The position numbers were made by a program, and so were the translations under genes. From SHWB01 sp050246875 (GTDB taxonomy: Bacteria > Pseudomonadota > Alphaproteobacteria > UBA6615), in NCBI GenBank assembly GCA_050246875.1, contig JBFWVF010000005.1:124001-188000 (forward strand): a stretch of DNA of 64,000 nucleotides. The letters run 5' to 3'. Below the pieces are notes generated by a model. It had not been told where the DNA came from and searched no databases. It worked only from the letters and a program-made list of their open reading frames with translations. Shown in pieces: positions 44,850 to 54,970 of this stretch (positions within the stretch are counted from its first letter, which is position 1; each line of letters starts with the position of its first letter).

Positions 44850-46201
44850 GACCCGGCCGGCGCGCCGCCGCGGACCTGCTTGAAGCGGCGGTTCGTCAGC
44901 CCGCCATCGACGGTGGTGACCTTGACCGGCACCTTGAACGCCTCCAGCCGCTCGCCGACAAAGGCGCGCAGACGTGCCCGCAGCGCGGCCGGCTCCTCCA
45001 GTGTCGCCGTCTGAATGCGGGCGACGACGACCTGGCCGAGGATGGGGTTGGCCTCGCCGCTCACCGCGACGTCGGTGACGTTATCCATCTGCCGGATGAC
45101 GGCCTCGACCTCGGCCGGAAACACCTTCTGGCCACCGACATTGACGATGTCGCTGGCCCGGCCGAGGAAGCGGATGTAGTCGCCGTCCGTTTCGACGCAG
45201 TCGCCGGTGCGGAACCAGCCGTCCTCCGTGAACGGGCTCGGCGCGTTGAGATAGCCGAGCATGGCCGAACTGGCCTTGACCTCCAGCTTGCCGTCGAGGA
45301 CGCGCCACGCGTAGCCCTCGCCACCGATCTTGACCCACAGCGAGTCGGGGCCGCGCGAGTGCGAACGCAGCGTGCCGACCTCGCTGGTGCCGTATTTCTG
45401 CAGCAAGGTCACGCTTGGAAATGCCTCGGCAAGGCGCTTCAAGGTCGCTGGCGGCATCATCTCGGCGCCGTAGGTGATGTAGCGCAGCGACGACAGGTCA
45501 TGCCGCCGGTGCTCGCCGCTGAGCAGCAACAGATTGAGGAAGCTCGGTGCAGCCGGCAGGACCTCGACCCGATGGCGCGCGATCGCGTCGCAGACCCTGG
45601 CAGGGCTGCGATCCTCGACCAGCACGGCGGTGCTGACGTTCGACAGGCAGTAGAACAGGGTGTCGAACCCGCCGATGTGGTCGAACAGCAGGAACATGAG
45701 CGTGCGCAGGCAGTGACGCCGGGTCTCGTACTTGCGCAGTAGGCGCGACAGGTCGTGGACGGCGCCCTTGGGCGCACCGGTGGAGCCGGACGAGAACAGC
45801 ACCAGGCCCGGGTTGGCGGTCGTGCGAAGGGTTTCGTACAACACGTGCCCGGCACGGGTGCCGGTCGGAGCGAGGCGTATCTCGTTGCCGTCGAAACGCG
45901 TGCGAAACTCCACCTCTCCGACGGCAATGAGGGGACTGGTGTCGTCCCAGCTCAACGGCGACAGCGGCGCGACGATGCAGCGCTGCTCGATGAGCGCCAG
46001 CAGGGCGGCGATGCTGGCCGGCGTGCAGTCCGCCTCCAGCGCGACGACGGCGCCGGGTCCGATCCCCGAGGCGCGGATGCGTTCGCTGAAGCGGTCGATC
46101 GCGGCGAGCAGCCAGTCGTAGCCCCAGGGCCGGTCGCGGTGGATGAGGGCGGGGACGGTTCCGGCGGCGGCGAACCGCTCTCGCAGGAAACCGACTGTCA
46201 T
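44846..46201 (-). CDS. AMP-dependent acyl/aminoacyl ligase (ANL superfamily)
   Basis: ANL enzymes adenylate a carboxylic acid and pass it to CoA or a carrier-protein thiol. The 451-residue protein has the phosphate loop at 137-146 (SSGSTGAPKG), the YGTSEVG motif, the GWFRTGD hinge motif, and the C-terminal domain with VNVGGQKVFPAEVE and a Lys (441) in the catalytic position (TNRRFKQVRGG). It is shorter than fatty-acid CoA ligases and closer in size to benzoate or amino-acid activating stand-alone enzymes. An acyl carrier protein gene lies two genes upstream in the same operon, so loading onto that carrier is likely. The acid is unknown. Confidence 0.85.
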   Translation of the reverse strand: MTVGFLRERFAAAGTVPALIHRDRPWGYDWLLAAIDRFSERIRASGIGPGAVVALEADCTPASIAALLALIEQRCIVAPLSPLSWDDTSPLIAVGEVEFRTRFDGNEIRLAPTGTRAGHVLYETLRTTANPGLVLFSSGSTGAPKGAVHDLSRLLRKYETRRHCLRTLMFLLFDHIGGFDTLFYCLSNVSTAVLVEDRSPARVCDAIARHRVEVLPAAPSFLNLLLLSGEHRRHDLSSLRYITYGAEMMPPATLKRLAEAFPSVTLLQKYGTSEVGTLRSHSRGPDSLWVKIGGEGYAWRVLDGKLEVKASSAMLGYLNAPSPFTEDGWFRTGDCVETDGDYIRFLGRASDIVNVGGQKVFPAEVEAVIRQMDNVTDVAVSGEANPILGQVVVARIQTATLEEPAALRARLRAFVGERLEAFKVPVKVTTVDGGLTNRRFKQVRGGAPAGS

Positions 46202-46905
46202 CAGGAGACGCCGCCGAGGTAGATCACCTGGCCGGTCACGAAATCCGACTCTGGCCGGATGAAGAAGTCGACGACGTTGGCGATGTCGCGCATCTCGCCA
46301 TAGCGGCGGATCGCCTGGCGTGCGAGCAGCCGGTCCATCTTGTCGCGCGGCACGGAGCGGATGAGATCCGTCTCGACCGGCGTCGGCCCGACGGCGTTGA
46401 CGGTGACGCCGAACGGCGCGAACTCGCGCGCCAGAACCTGCGTCAGGTTTTCGACTGCTGCCTTGGAGGCGGCATAGATCGCCTCGCCTTCCAGCCGCAG
46501 CGGCGCGGCGACGGTGGCGAAATTGACAATGCGGCCGCTGCCCCGGCGCTGCATCGCCTTGGCGCCCTCGCGGCAGAACAGGAAGGTGCCGACGACATTC
46601 GTCTCCATGATACGCCGCACCGTCGACACGGGCGTCAGCAGCGCATGGTTCATGCTGGCGATGCCGGCGTTGTTGACGACGGCATCGAGCCTACCGAACC
46701 GCCCCATGACATCGGCGAACATGCGCTTGACCGCGGCTTCGTCGCCGACGTCGAGACAGCTGTGGTGGTAGGCGGGATGGTCGAGGTCGCTGGACTCGCG
46801 ACTGCAGCCGGCAACGGACCAGCCACGTTCAAGATAGTATTCCGAAAGATGGCGGCCGATGCCCTTGCGCGTCCCCGTAACGATCATCACGCGGGCGTCA
46901 GACAT
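46201..46905 (-). CDS. SDR-family oxidoreductase (FabG-like) in the ACP operon
   Basis: The 234-residue protein has the NAD(P) loop TGTRKGIG (residues 10-17), the NNAG motif, the catalytic YAASK, and the C-terminal VTGQVIYLGG. The catalytic Ser 13 residues before the Tyr is replaced by Thr (NFATVAAPL), which some active SDRs tolerate. FabG-type SDRs reduce 3-oxoacyl-ACP. Between an acyl carrier gene (8-base overlap) and an AMP-ligase gene (1-base overlap) it probably acts on a carrier-bound acyl group (inference). ATG 46905 was chosen over an upstream frame extension. Confidence 0.85.
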   Translation of the reverse strand: MSDARVMIVTGTRKGIGRHLSEYYLERGWSVAGCSRESSDLDHPAYHHSCLDVGDEAAVKRMFADVMGRFGRLDAVVNNAGIASMNHALLTPVSTVRRIMETNVVGTFLFCREGAKAMQRRGSGRIVNFATVAAPLRLEGEAIYAASKAAVENLTQVLAREFAPFGVTVNAVGPTPVETDLIRSVPRDKMDRLLARQAIRRYGEMRDIANVVDFFIRPESDFVTGQVIYLGGVS

Positions 46906-47218
46906 CCGGCGCTTCCTGCAGCTTGACGAGTCCGTAGTCGGCAAGCGTGCCGACGCTGCGGAATGGGCTGTTGCGCATCGACATGGCGCGCTCGTCGGCC
47001 AGCGTGATCGGGCAGCCGAAGGCTTCGCCCAGCCGCAGTTCGACGCCGACGATCAGGGTGACCAGTCCCAGCGAATCGAGCCTGCCGCCGTCGCCGAAGA
47101 GCTGCGTTTCCGGTGCCTTGTCGAGTCGGCGGTCGGCCTTGAGACCGCCGTTCAACTCGTCGATCGCGTCGTAGATCAGCGCGAGGACCTGGTCACGGGT
47201 GGGGGCTGGGCGATCCAT
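46898..47218 (-). CDS. Acyl carrier protein (stand-alone)
   Basis: The 106-residue product is a helical carrier domain with the phosphopantetheine attachment Ser49 in GRLDSLGLVTLIVGVE. It is longer than the FabD-type ACP (about 78 residues) and has a C-terminal extension (RSVGTLADYGLVKL). It is the first gene of the minus-strand operon ACP-SDR-AMP-ligase-GNAT-GNAT-YdjC. It is not the fatty acid synthesis ACP, which would be acidic and sit with fabD/fabF. It is divergent from pyrG across about 260 bases. Confidence 0.88.
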   Translation of the reverse strand: MDRPAPTRDQVLALIYDAIDELNGGLKADRRLDKAPETQLFGDGGRLDSLGLVTLIVGVELRLGEAFGCPITLADERAMSMRNSPFRSVGTLADYGLVKLQEAPDV

Positions 47219-47477
47219 CGTGGCCAATCCGGTCAGGAAGCGTCGCAAGCATGGGCCGCCGCCACGGCGGTTGCGGCCCCTCGGAAGGGGAGCCGATGCC
47301 GGCGGACGATAAAGACCGGACCGGAGCGTCGCAAGCCGGACGTAGGCGGGACTTGACCCTTCGGCTCCGGCAGAGGATATCCCCGTCAGGGCCGCCCCCC
47401 GGGGTGCTGGCGCGACGGCCGCGCATCACCCTGATCGATGTGCCGGTTAGACTCAGAATCGGGTACAAGTGAGGTCC

Positions 47478-49109
47478 ATGACACGCTTCATCTTCATTAC
47501 CGGCGGTGTCGTGTCCTCGCTCGGCAAGGGACTCGCATCGGCGGCGCTGGGCGCCCTTTTGCAGGCGCGCGGCTACAAGGTGCGCGTGCGCAAGCTCGAC
47601 CCGTATCTCAACATCGATCCGGGGACGATGAGCCCCTACGAGCACGGCGAGGTCTACGTCACCGACGACGGCGCCGAGACCGATCTCGATCTTGGTCACT
47701 ACGAGCGCTTCACCGGTGTCGCGGCCAAGCGCTCGGACAATGTCACGACGGGCCAGATCTACTCCGAGGTGCTGGGCCGCGAGCGTCGCGGCGATTACCT
47801 TGGCGGCACCGTGCAGGTAATTCCGCACGTCACCGACGCCATCAAGAAGTTCATCGCCGCCGACCTGCACGACGAGGACTTCGTGCTGTGCGAGATCGGC
47901 GGCACGGTGGGCGACATCGAGAGCCTGCCGTTCCTCGAGGCGATCCGCCAGTTCGGCAACGAGCTGGGGCCGCAGCGGGTGATGTTCGTGCACCTCACGC
48001 TGGTGCCGTACCTGCCGTCGGCCGGCGAACTGAAGACCAAGCCGACGCAGCACTCGGTCAAGGAACTGCAGAGCGTCGGCATCCGCCCGGACATGATCGT
48101 CTGCCGCTGCGACCGGCCGATCCCGGAAAGCCAGCGCAACAAGATCGCGCTGTTCTGCAACCTGCGGCGCGAGGCCGTGGTGCAGGCGCTCGACCTCGAC
48201 ACGACCATCTACGAGGTGCCCGTCGCCTACCACGACGAGGGCTTCGACACCCAGGTGCTGCGCCACTTCCGGCTCGACACGACGATCCGCCCGGACATCG
48301 AGAAGTGGCACCGCATCGTCCGCTCCGTCCGCAACCCGGACGGCGACGTGACGATCGCCGTGGTCGGCAAGTACACCGGCCTCAAGGACGCCTACAAGTC
48401 GCTGTCCGAGGCGCTGGCGCATGGCGGCATCGCCAACTCGACGCGCGTCCATCTCGACTGGATCGAAAGCGAGATCTTCGAGGAGGAGGGCGCCGTGCAG
48501 GCGCTCGAGGGCGTGCACGGCATCCTCGTGCCCGGCGGCTTCGGGGTGCGCGGCGCCGAAGGAAAGATTCAGGCGGCGCGCTTCGCGCGGGAACACCGCG
48601 TTCCCTATTTCGGCATCTGCTTCGGCATGCAGATGGCGGTCATCGAGGCCGCGCGCAATCTCGCCGGGATGGGCGAGGCCAACTCGACCGAGTTCGGGCC
48701 ATGCCGCCATCCGGTCGTCGGCCTGCTGACCGAATGGCAGCGCGGCAATGCCGTCGAGCGGCGCGCCGCCGGCGACAACCTCGGCGGCACCATGCGCCTC
48801 GGCGCCTATCCTGCCGTCATCGACGACCGCACGCATGTGGCGGAAATCTACGGACTGACCGAGATCGTCGAGCGACACCGCCACCGCTACGAGGTCAACA
48901 TCAACTACCGCAAGGCGCTGGAGGAGGCGGGCATGCGATTCTGCGGCATGTCGCCCGACGGCGTGCTGCCGGAGATCGTCGAGCTCGCCGACCATCCCTG
49001 GTACATCGGCGTGCAGTTCCACCCCGAACTGCGCTCGAAGCCGTTCGACCCGCACCCGCTGTTCACCTCCTTCATCGCCGCCGCGCGCGACCAGTCGCGG
49101 CTGGTCTGA
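47478..49109 (+). CDS. pyrG: CTP synthase
   Basis: PyrG aminates UTP to CTP using glutamine. The 543-residue protein has the synthase domain (FITGGVVSSLGKGLASAALG, LDPYLNIDPGTMSPYEHGEV, CEIGGTVGDIESLPFLEAIR) and the C-terminal amidotransferase with nucleophile Cys in YFGICFGMQMAVIEAARN and the VQFHPELRSKP His-Glu. GAGG upstream supports ATG 47478. kdsA follows after three bases. Confidence 0.97.
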   Translation: MTRFIFITGGVVSSLGKGLASAALGALLQARGYKVRVRKLDPYLNIDPGTMSPYEHGEVYVTDDGAETDLDLGHYERFTGVAAKRSDNVTTGQIYSEVLGRERRGDYLGGTVQVIPHVTDAIKKFIAADLHDEDFVLCEIGGTVGDIESLPFLEAIRQFGNELGPQRVMFVHLTLVPYLPSAGELKTKPTQHSVKELQSVGIRPDMIVCRCDRPIPESQRNKIALFCNLRREAVVQALDLDTTIYEVPVAYHDEGFDTQVLRHFRLDTTIRPDIEKWHRIVRSVRNPDGDVTIAVVGKYTGLKDAYKSLSEALAHGGIANSTRVHLDWIESEIFEEEGAVQALEGVHGILVPGGFGVRGAEGKIQAARFAREHRVPYFGICFGMQMAVIEAARNLAGMGEANSTEFGPCRHPVVGLLTEWQRGNAVERRAAGDNLGGTMRLGAYPAVIDDRTHVAEIYGLTEIVERHRHRYEVNINYRKALEEAGMRFCGMSPDGVLPEIVELADHPWYIGVQFHPELRSKPFDPHPLFTSFIAAARDQSRLV

Positions 49110-49112
49110 ACC

Positions 49113-49961
49113 ATGGCCGGCGCGGTCGTCCGCATCGGGCAGGTGGCGTTCGGCAACTCACTGCCGCTGGCCCTGATCGCAGGGCCGTGCCAGCTCGAAT
49201 CGCGCGCGCATGCCTTCGAGATGGCCGCCGCGCTGACCGAGCTGACGCGCCGCCTCGGCGTCGGCCTCGTCTACAAGACCAGTTTCGACAAGGCCAACCG
49301 CACCTCGGCCGACAAGCCGCGCGGCCTCGGCATGGCGAAAAGCCTGCCGATCATGGCCGAGATCCGCGAGACCTTCGGCTGCCCCGTGCTGACCGACGTG
49401 CACGAGGCCGAGCAATGCGCGCCGGTGGCCGAAGCGGTCGACGTGCTGCAGATTCCGGCCTTCCTGTGCCGGCAGACCGACTTGCTGGTCGCCGCCGCGA
49501 AGACCGGCGCGGCCATCCACGTGAAAAAGGGCCAGTTCCTCGCCCCCTGGGACATGCGGAACGTGGTCGCCAAGCTGAAGGGCGCCGGCGCGGAACGTGT
49601 GCTGGTCTGCGAGCGCGGCGTGTCCTTCGGCTACAACACGCTGATCTCCGACATGCGGGCGCTGCCGATCCTCGCCGAGACCACGGACTGCCCGGTCGTG
49701 TTCGACGCGACGCATTCGGTGCAGCAGCCGGGCGGCAAGGGCGACGCCTCGGGTGGTGAGCGCCGCTTTGTGCCGGTGCTGGCGCGCGCCGCCGTCGCCA
49801 TCGGCGTCGCCGCCGTGTTCATGGAGACCCACGAGGACCCGGACAACGCGCCCTCCGACGGCCCCAACATGGTGAAGCTGGCCGACCTGCCGGGGGTGCT
49901 CGAGACCCTCGTGGAATTCGACCGCATCGCCAAGGCCCGGCCGGTCGACGGGGTGGCCTGA
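49113..49961 (+). CDS. kdsA: KDO-8-phosphate synthase
   Basis: KdsA condenses arabinose-5-phosphate and PEP to KDO-8-P for the LPS inner core. The 282-residue TIM barrel shows LIAGPCQLESRAHAFEMA, VYKTSFDKANRTSADKPRGLG, PVLTDVHEAEQCAPVAE, VKKGQFLAPWDM, ERGVSFGYNTLISDMR and VFDATHSVQQPGG. It is probably co-transcribed with pyrG. It fits with the lipid A genes in region 1. Confidence 0.97.
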   Translation: MAGAVVRIGQVAFGNSLPLALIAGPCQLESRAHAFEMAAALTELTRRLGVGLVYKTSFDKANRTSADKPRGLGMAKSLPIMAEIRETFGCPVLTDVHEAEQCAPVAEAVDVLQIPAFLCRQTDLLVAAAKTGAAIHVKKGQFLAPWDMRNVVAKLKGAGAERVLVCERGVSFGYNTLISDMRALPILAETTDCPVVFDATHSVQQPGGKGDASGGERRFVPVLARAAVAIGVAAVFMETHEDPDNAPSDGPNMVKLADLPGVLETLVEFDRIAKARPVDGVA

Positions 49962-49966
49962 GCTTG

Positions 49967-50275
49967 GTGGCCTGGTTCATCGTCCGGGCCGAGGTCCGCG
50001 AGGCGGATCGCGCGGCCTTCGACGCCTGGTACCGGGACGAGCATCTGCCGCAGGCGTTCGCCGCGTTCGTCGCCACGTCCGCATGGCGCGGCTGGAGCGA
50101 TACGGATCCGTCGATTCATTACGCCTATTACGAGTTTCCCGACCTGGCCACCGTGAGGGCGATGGCAGCGGGCGAGGGCCTGAGGCGGATGATCGGGGCT
50201 TTCGACCGGCGGTGGCAGGGGCGCGTCACCCGCAGCCGCGACATCGTGGAGACCGCCCAGACGATCGGTGGCTGA
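49967..50275 (+). CDS. Small dimeric alpha-beta barrel protein, hypothetical
   Basis: The 102-residue product begins VAWFIVRAEVREADRAAFDAWYRDEHLPQAFAAF, the strand-helix pattern with a D-E-H-L-P turn of small ferredoxin-like barrels (DUF4286/EthD type), then HYAYYEFPDLATVRAM. GTG 49967 (or TTG 49964) starts five bases after kdsA, so co-transcription with pyrG-kdsA is likely. It is a distant relative in shape of the protein at 18671-19030. The function is unknown. Confidence 0.7.
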   Translation: MAWFIVRAEVREADRAAFDAWYRDEHLPQAFAAFVATSAWRGWSDTDPSIHYAYYEFPDLATVRAMAAGEGLRRMIGAFDRRWQGRVTRSRDIVETAQTIGG

Positions 50276-50352
50276 CTGCGGCGCGATGGCGCTTGGTCGG
50301 CGGGGCGGACTTCGCTAAGAGGCGCGGGCAATCCGTACCGGGACAGGCAGCC

Positions 50353-51630
50353 ATGACCGCCATCGTCGACATCCGCGGCCGCGAAATCCTCGACAGCCGC
50401 GGCAATCCCACCGTCGAGGTCGACGTGACGCTGGAGGACGGCGCGCTCGGCCGTGCCGCCGTCCCGTCCGGTGCGTCCACGGGCGCGCACGAGGCGGTCG
50501 AGCGGCGCGACGGCGACAAGGCCCGCTATCTCGGCCGCGGCGTGCGCGGCGCCGTCGAGGCGGTCAACGGCGAGCTGTTCAGCGCGCTCTCCGGCATGGA
50601 GGCCGAGGAGCAGGAGCACATCGATGCCGTGATGTGCGACCTCGACGGCACGCCCAACAAGGGCAGGCTGGGGGCCAATGCGATCCTCGGCGTGTCGCTG
50701 GCGGTGGCGAAGGCGGCTGCGGCGTCGCGCGGTCTGCCGCTCTACCGCTACGTCGGCGGTGCTCATGCGCGCACCATGCCTGTGCCATTGATGAACATCG
50801 TCAATGGCGGTGCGCATGCCGACAATCCCATCGACCTGCAGGAGTTCATGATCGCGCCGGTGTCGGCCGGGACCTGCGGCGACGCCATCCGCATGGGCGC
50901 CGAGGTCTTCCACGCGCTGCGCAAGCAGCTCGCCGCCGACGGCCTCGCCACCTCGGTGGGCGACGAGGGCGGCTTCGCGCCGGCGCTGGCCAGCGCCGAC
51001 GCCGCGCTCGGCTACATCGTCAAGGCCATCGAGGCGGCCGGCTACCGGCCCGGCGAGGACGTGCTGCTGGCGCTCGACGCCGCCGCCACCGAGTTCTACC
51101 GCGACGGCAAGTACGTCATGGCGGGCGAGGGGGTGACGCTGGACTCCCCGGGCATGGCCGAGTGGCTGGCCGGGCTGTGCAAGCGCTGGCCCATCGTCTC
51201 GATCGAGGACGGCATGGCCGAGGACGACTGGGACGGCTGGGCGGCGCTGACGCGCGCCGTCGGCGACCGCGTTCAGCTCGTCGGCGACGACCTGTTCGTC
51301 ACCAATCCGGCCCGCCTCGCGCGCGGCATCGAGGCCGGCGTGGCCAACGCCATCCTCGTCAAGGTCAACCAGATCGGCACCCTTTCGGAGACGCTGGAGG
51401 CGGTCGAGGCGGCGCATCGCGCCGGCTACCGGGCGGTCATGTCGCACCGCTCGGGCGAGACCGAGGACGCCACCATCGCCGACCTCGCCGTCGCCACCAA
51501 CTGCGGCCAGATCAAGACCGGCTCGCTGTCGCGCTCGGACCGGCTGGCCAAGTACAACCAGCTCATCCGCATCGAGGAACAGCTCGGGCCGGCGGCGCGC
51601 TATCCCGGCGCCGCGGCACTGCGGCGGTAG
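50353..51630 (+). CDS. eno: Enolase
   Basis: Enolase converts 2-phosphoglycerate to phosphoenolpyruvate, which supplies KdsA and pyruvate kinase. The 425-residue protein has REILDSRGNPTVEVDV, PSGASTGAHEAVERRDGD, MNIVNGGAHADNPIDLQEFMI, the metal ligands in LALDAAATEFY, SIEDGMAEDDWDGW and LVGDDLFVTN, and the signature VKVNQIGTLSETLEAV. The usual order pyrG-kdsA-eno is kept apart from one small gene. Confidence 0.97.
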   Translation: MTAIVDIRGREILDSRGNPTVEVDVTLEDGALGRAAVPSGASTGAHEAVERRDGDKARYLGRGVRGAVEAVNGELFSALSGMEAEEQEHIDAVMCDLDGTPNKGRLGANAILGVSLAVAKAAAASRGLPLYRYVGGAHARTMPVPLMNIVNGGAHADNPIDLQEFMIAPVSAGTCGDAIRMGAEVFHALRKQLAADGLATSVGDEGGFAPALASADAALGYIVKAIEAAGYRPGEDVLLALDAAATEFYRDGKYVMAGEGVTLDSPGMAEWLAGLCKRWPIVSIEDGMAEDDWDGWAALTRAVGDRVQLVGDDLFVTNPARLARGIEAGVANAILVKVNQIGTLSETLEAVEAAHRAGYRAVMSHRSGETEDATIADLAVATNCGQIKTGSLSRSDRLAKYNQLIRIEEQLGPAARYPGAAALRR

Positions 51631-51742
51631 GGCCCGCGGCGGTCGCACGCTCGCCGCCGCCTGCGACTCGCGGGCGAAGTCTCTGGAATCGCGCAATTTT
51701 GCCACTTGACCGGCGCGACTCGGGCGTGATTCGGTCGGGGTC

Positions 51743-52081
51743 ATGACGGCCCTGCGCAATCACCTCCGCCACGCGCTCCGCGACGCCCTCTGGCCGCTCG
51801 TGGGGCTCTCGCTCGTCTGCTATTTCTCCTATCACATGGTCAATGGCGAGCACGGGCTGATGTCCTGGGTGCAGGTCGGCGCCCGCGTCGCCGAGGCCGA
51901 GGCGCTGGCCGACGCGGTCGCCGCCGAGCGGGCGGAACTGGCAGCCCGCGTTTCGCTGCTGCGGCCGGATGCGCTCGACGCCGACATGCTGGACGAGCAG
52001 GCCCGCCGGCAGCTTGGCTTCGTCCGTCCCGACGAGATCATCGTGCTGCAGCCGCGCTCGCGGTCTGGTGCAGTGCAATAG
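51743..52081 (+). CDS. ftsB: Septum formation initiator FtsB/DivIC-like protein
   Basis: FtsB-like proteins join the divisome between FtsL and FtsQ. The 112-residue product has one membrane segment (LWPLVGLSLVCYFSYHMV), the GLMSWVQV motif, a coiled coil (about 45-80, EAEALADAVAAERAELAARVSLL), and the DMLDEQARRQLGFVRPDEIIV end typical of the family. It lies between eno and pdhA, the conserved alphaproteobacterial place. Confidence 0.93.
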   Translation: MTALRNHLRHALRDALWPLVGLSLVCYFSYHMVNGEHGLMSWVQVGARVAEAEALADAVAAERAELAARVSLLRPDALDADMLDEQARRQLGFVRPDEIIVLQPRSRSGAVQ

Positions 52082-52245
52082 ATTTAACCGATATTCAGTT
52101 AAGTGTTTCTAGTCATTGAAATTCAATAATTTTTGCCCTCCCGGCCAACTTGCAAGGTCAGGGCCTTTGTCCTATTTGTAGCCTGCCGGCCCGTCGAGAA
52201 GGCCGGTGGCGGCCACGTTTCAGGCCCCGGGCAGAGGAGACGGCT
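52082..52245 (+). promoter_or_regulatory. AT-rich leader with palindrome before pdhA
   Basis: The first 60 bases after ftsB are strikingly AT-rich for this genome. They include the perfect inverted repeat ATTGAA-A-TTCAAT (52115-52127), followed by a short T-run. This is probably the pdh promoter and operator; no match to a named regulator is claimed. GAGGAGA before ATG 52246 is the pdhA Shine-Dalgarno. Confidence 0.5.
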
Positions 52246-53343
52246 ATGGCGACGGCGACCGACACCGGCACGCGCGGCAAGGCCCGAAACCGCCGCACCG
52301 CGACGCGGGGCGCCTCCGGCAAGGCCGGCGCCCGCGAGGGCAACGGCAAGGCCCCGGTATCGCGCAAGCCCGGCATCGGCGACAACCGCGCCGCCCTCCT
52401 CGGCTACTACCGCGACATGCTGCTGATCCGCCGCTTCGAGGAGAAGGCGGGGCAGATGTACGGCATGGGCCTCATCGGCGGCTTCTGCCACCTCTACATC
52501 GGCCAGGAGGCCGTCGTCGTCGGCATGCAGTCGCTGCTCGGCGACAAGGACGCGGTGGTGACGACCTATCGCGATCACGGCCACATGCTCGCCTGCGGCA
52601 TGGATCCACGCGGCGTGATGGCCGAACTGACCGGGCGCATCGGCGGCTACTCCAAGGGCAAGGGTGGCTCGATGCACATGTTCTCCAAGGAGAAGAACTT
52701 CTACGGCGGCCACGGCATCGTCGGCGCCAACGTGCCGATCGGCACCGGCCTCGCCTTCGCCCAGAAGTATCGCGGCGACGGTGGCCTGACGCTGACCTAT
52801 TTCGGCGACGGCGCGGCCAACCAGGGTCAGGTCTACGAGAGCTTCAACATCGCCGCGCTGTGGCGCCTGCCGGTCGTCTACATCATCGAGAACAACCGCT
52901 ACGGCATGGGCACCTCGATCGAGCGCGCTGCCGCAGGACACGACTTTTCCAAGCGCGGCCAGGGCTACGGCATTCCCGGCAAGCAGGTCGACGGCATGGA
53001 TGTGATGGCGGTGCGCGAGGGCGGCGCCGAGGCCATCGCCCATGTGCGCGGTGGCAAGGGGCCGTTCATCCTCGAGATGCAGACTTACCGCTACCGCGGT
53101 CACTCGATGTCTGATCCGGCCAAGTACCGTTCCAAGGAAGAAGTGCAGAAGATGCGGACCGAGAAGGATCCCATCGAGACGCTGCGCCGGATGCTGCAGG
53201 CCGAGGATGTCGTCGCCGAAGCCGACCTCAAGGCCATCGACGCCGAGGTCAAGAAGCTGGTCACCGAGGCCGCCGACTTCGCCCAGGAAAGCCCGGAGCC
53301 CGATCCGGCCGAGCTGTGGACCGACATCGTGAAAGCCGCCTGA
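52246..53343 (+). CDS. pdhA: Pyruvate dehydrogenase E1 component, alpha subunit
   Basis: E1 decarboxylates pyruvate with thiamine diphosphate and acetylates the lipoyl group of E2. The 365-residue alpha subunit has a disordered basic N-terminus (about 45 residues), then GFCHLYIGQEAVVVGM, the RDHGHMLACG motif, SKGKGGSMHMFSKE, the ThDP site GDGAANQGQVYESFNIAALW to ENNRYGMGTS, and TYRYRGHSMSDP. GAGGAGA supports ATG 52246 rather than the longer frame. It leads the pdhA-pdhB-pdhC-lpdA group. Confidence 0.97.
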   Translation: MATATDTGTRGKARNRRTATRGASGKAGAREGNGKAPVSRKPGIGDNRAALLGYYRDMLLIRRFEEKAGQMYGMGLIGGFCHLYIGQEAVVVGMQSLLGDKDAVVTTYRDHGHMLACGMDPRGVMAELTGRIGGYSKGKGGSMHMFSKEKNFYGGHGIVGANVPIGTGLAFAQKYRGDGGLTLTYFGDGAANQGQVYESFNIAALWRLPVVYIIENNRYGMGTSIERAAAGHDFSKRGQGYGIPGKQVDGMDVMAVREGGAEAIAHVRGGKGPFILEMQTYRYRGHSMSDPAKYRSKEEVQKMRTEKDPIETLRRMLQAEDVVAEADLKAIDAEVKKLVTEAADFAQESPEPDPAELWTDIVKAA

Positions 53344-53383
53344 GACGCGGCCGGACGCAGCCGGATCCGAGGGGGTTACAGGA

Positions 53384-54823
<1,440 letters not shown>

Positions 54824-54970
54824 CGCGGTTTGACGCAATATCGTGCCCGCAAGCGGGTAGATAGAAGCACGACGTTGCCGACAGGGGGCGCCGCGAAGGC
54901 ACAGAACGCAACGCGCCGCGCCGGCCCCGGTGCTAGGGTGCCGGCGCTTCGCGAGAACGGGTGGACGAGA

